Positions 63,364 through 64,000 of a stretch of 64,000 nucleotides of DNA are shown here, piece by piece. Each line of letters begins with the position of its first letter. The stretch's first letter is position 1. This stretch comes from Ogataea parapolymorpha DL-1. Its lineage: Eukaryota; Ascomycota; Pichiomycetes; Pichiales; Pichiaceae. A model generated the notes under the pieces. That model searched no databases. It was given only the letters and a program-made list of their open reading frames with translations, and was not told where the DNA came from. Both the position numbers and the translations under genes were made by a program. The stretch covers positions 928,735 through 992,734 of the forward strand of contig NC_027863.1 in the NCBI RefSeq assembly GCF_000187245.1, in the 5' to 3' direction.

Positions 63364-64000
63364 TTATACTTCCCGTAATAATTCGTTCAATATTTGTAGT
63401 TTGTCCACCACACCAAAATGAGGGTCGATGACTCGTCGCAGCCGCAAAAGCCTTGAAATTGCAGGAGGCCGTTTTCCCTCGTTTGTCTTCACGCTGCGCA
63501 GCTGCTTGTACACTCTCATCTTATTGCGGTGGTTCTCGCTTTTTTGCAGGTATTTCTGTCGCAAGCTATTCAATTTCATGCTGACCTCGCGTCGCTGCTG
63601 TCTGATTTCGTATATTCTGTTCCGTTTCTCGTTCTTGAGTTTGTTCAATTCCGAAAGTTCGGTCAGAATCAGGTTGTTTGTAAGATATGTATCGATAAGA
63701 CGAGAAAAATGTCTATCGATATAATCCTTATAGTTGCGCAGAAACTGTGCTGCTTTCTTGCGCTGCACACCAACAGCTTCCGCTGGAACGTCGTTGCTTT
63801 CGAGGCGATCGACCAACGCCTGTTTGATAACGTCCAATGTTATTAATTTGGTCTTATTATGTGGAACTCGGCCGTATTTAATCTCCAGGTAGCCGGTTGT
63901 GCGTCGTCTCTTGTCCTGAACAGACCTCTGCGATTCCATTGTTTGCGAGCGGCGTTCCATCACCTTTTCTCTATGTTGCTGGGTCACCCGCTTCCGTGTC
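63364..64000 (-). CDS. Basic coiled-coil protein, 5' end outside window (Ame1/CENP-U-like candidate)
   Basis: The frame is open from the right edge (preceding residues include RKR before the in-frame GTG at 63987) to a TAA at 63364-63366, so the start is beyond 64000. The visible about 212 residues are very basic with a coiled coil (LSELNKLKNEKRNRIYEIRQ). A short motif KLITLDVIKQALVDRL recalls the conserved helix preceding the coiled coil in fungal Ame1/CENP-U/Mis17 kinetochore proteins. This is a tentative reading. Nothing catalytic is seen. Confidence 0.4.
   Translation of the reverse strand, partial: TRKRVTQQHREKVMERRSQTMESQRSVQDKRRRTTGYLEIKYGRVPHNKTKLITLDVIKQALVDRLESNDVPAEAVGVQRKKAAQFLRNYKDYIDRHFSRLIDTYLTNNLILTELSELNKLKNEKRNRIYEIRQQRREVSMKLNSLRQKYLQKSENHRNKMRVYKQLRSVKTNEGKRPPAISRLLRLRRVIDPHFGVVDKLQILNELLREV

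Overview
The window is nuclear DNA of a budding yeast. It is gene-dense, nearly all genes are single exons, and the gene set is that of ascomycete yeasts (EMP70, SHE4, SEN1, CNB1, URA4, CAR2, VMA8, HTZ1, HRD1, YPT6, LAS17, ERV14 and others). CTG codons sit at conserved leucines of H2A.Z, so this is not a CUG-Ser or CUG-Ala yeast. The moderately high GC content, the low synteny with Saccharomyces and a PXMP4-type peroxisomal membrane protein fit a methylotrophic Pichiaceae yeast such as Ogataea/Hansenula. That assignment is inference, not a database match. I see no rRNA, tRNA, transposon, CRISPR or viral feature.

Layout. 1-9.3 kb: 3' part missing of EMP70, a SIT1/ARN-type siderophore transporter, SHE4 and an MNN2-type mannosyltransferase. 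9.3-16 kb: TVP38, a paxillin-like LIM protein, a mitochondrial PDH-kinase-like protein, a TGL4/5 lipase and a short-chain dehydrogenase. 16-24 kb: coronin (CRN1) divergent from the large helicase SEN1. 24-33.3 kb: CNB1, a coiled-coil protein, DPH2/URA4, a BTB protein, RPN13, a CinA-domain protein and CAR2. 33.4-42 kb: a small membrane protein, an M28 peptidase, VMA8, SYF1, AFG1 and a frame-disrupted UTP4. 42-48.3 kb: a macro-domain protein, two MFS transporters (VBA-like and HOL1), a prolyl-aminopeptidase-like hydrolase and a PXMP4-like protein. 48.4-56.6 kb: a GTPase-like protein, a GNAT protein, VFA1, a C2H2 factor, HTZ1, HRD1, an OPA3-like protein and an RRN11-like protein. 56.6-64 kb: BNA3, YPT6, TMA7, LAS17, a GCIP-family protein, a METTL25-like methyltransferase, ERV14 and a truncated basic coiled-coil protein at the right edge.

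Genes are packed as alternating divergent pairs (start-to-start often about 80-110 bp) and convergent pairs (stop-to-stop 0-50 bp). Five genes have a 5'-proximal intron that open-reading-frame calling misses. Splicing restores conserved N termini in CRN1, CNB1, VMA8 and TMA7 and reveals a 74-residue membrane protein. Four of these introns are only 33-36 nt with near-constant geometry, which is the most unusual signal in the window. Several apparent longer ORFs begin at TTG or GTG; I moved those starts to the first plausible ATG.

Functionally the window is a mixture rather than a pathway cluster. Actin genes recur (SHE4, a PXL1-like gene, CRN1, LAS17), as do secretory-pathway genes (EMP70, MNN2-like, TVP38, YPT6, ERV14, HRD1), but without operon-like logic.
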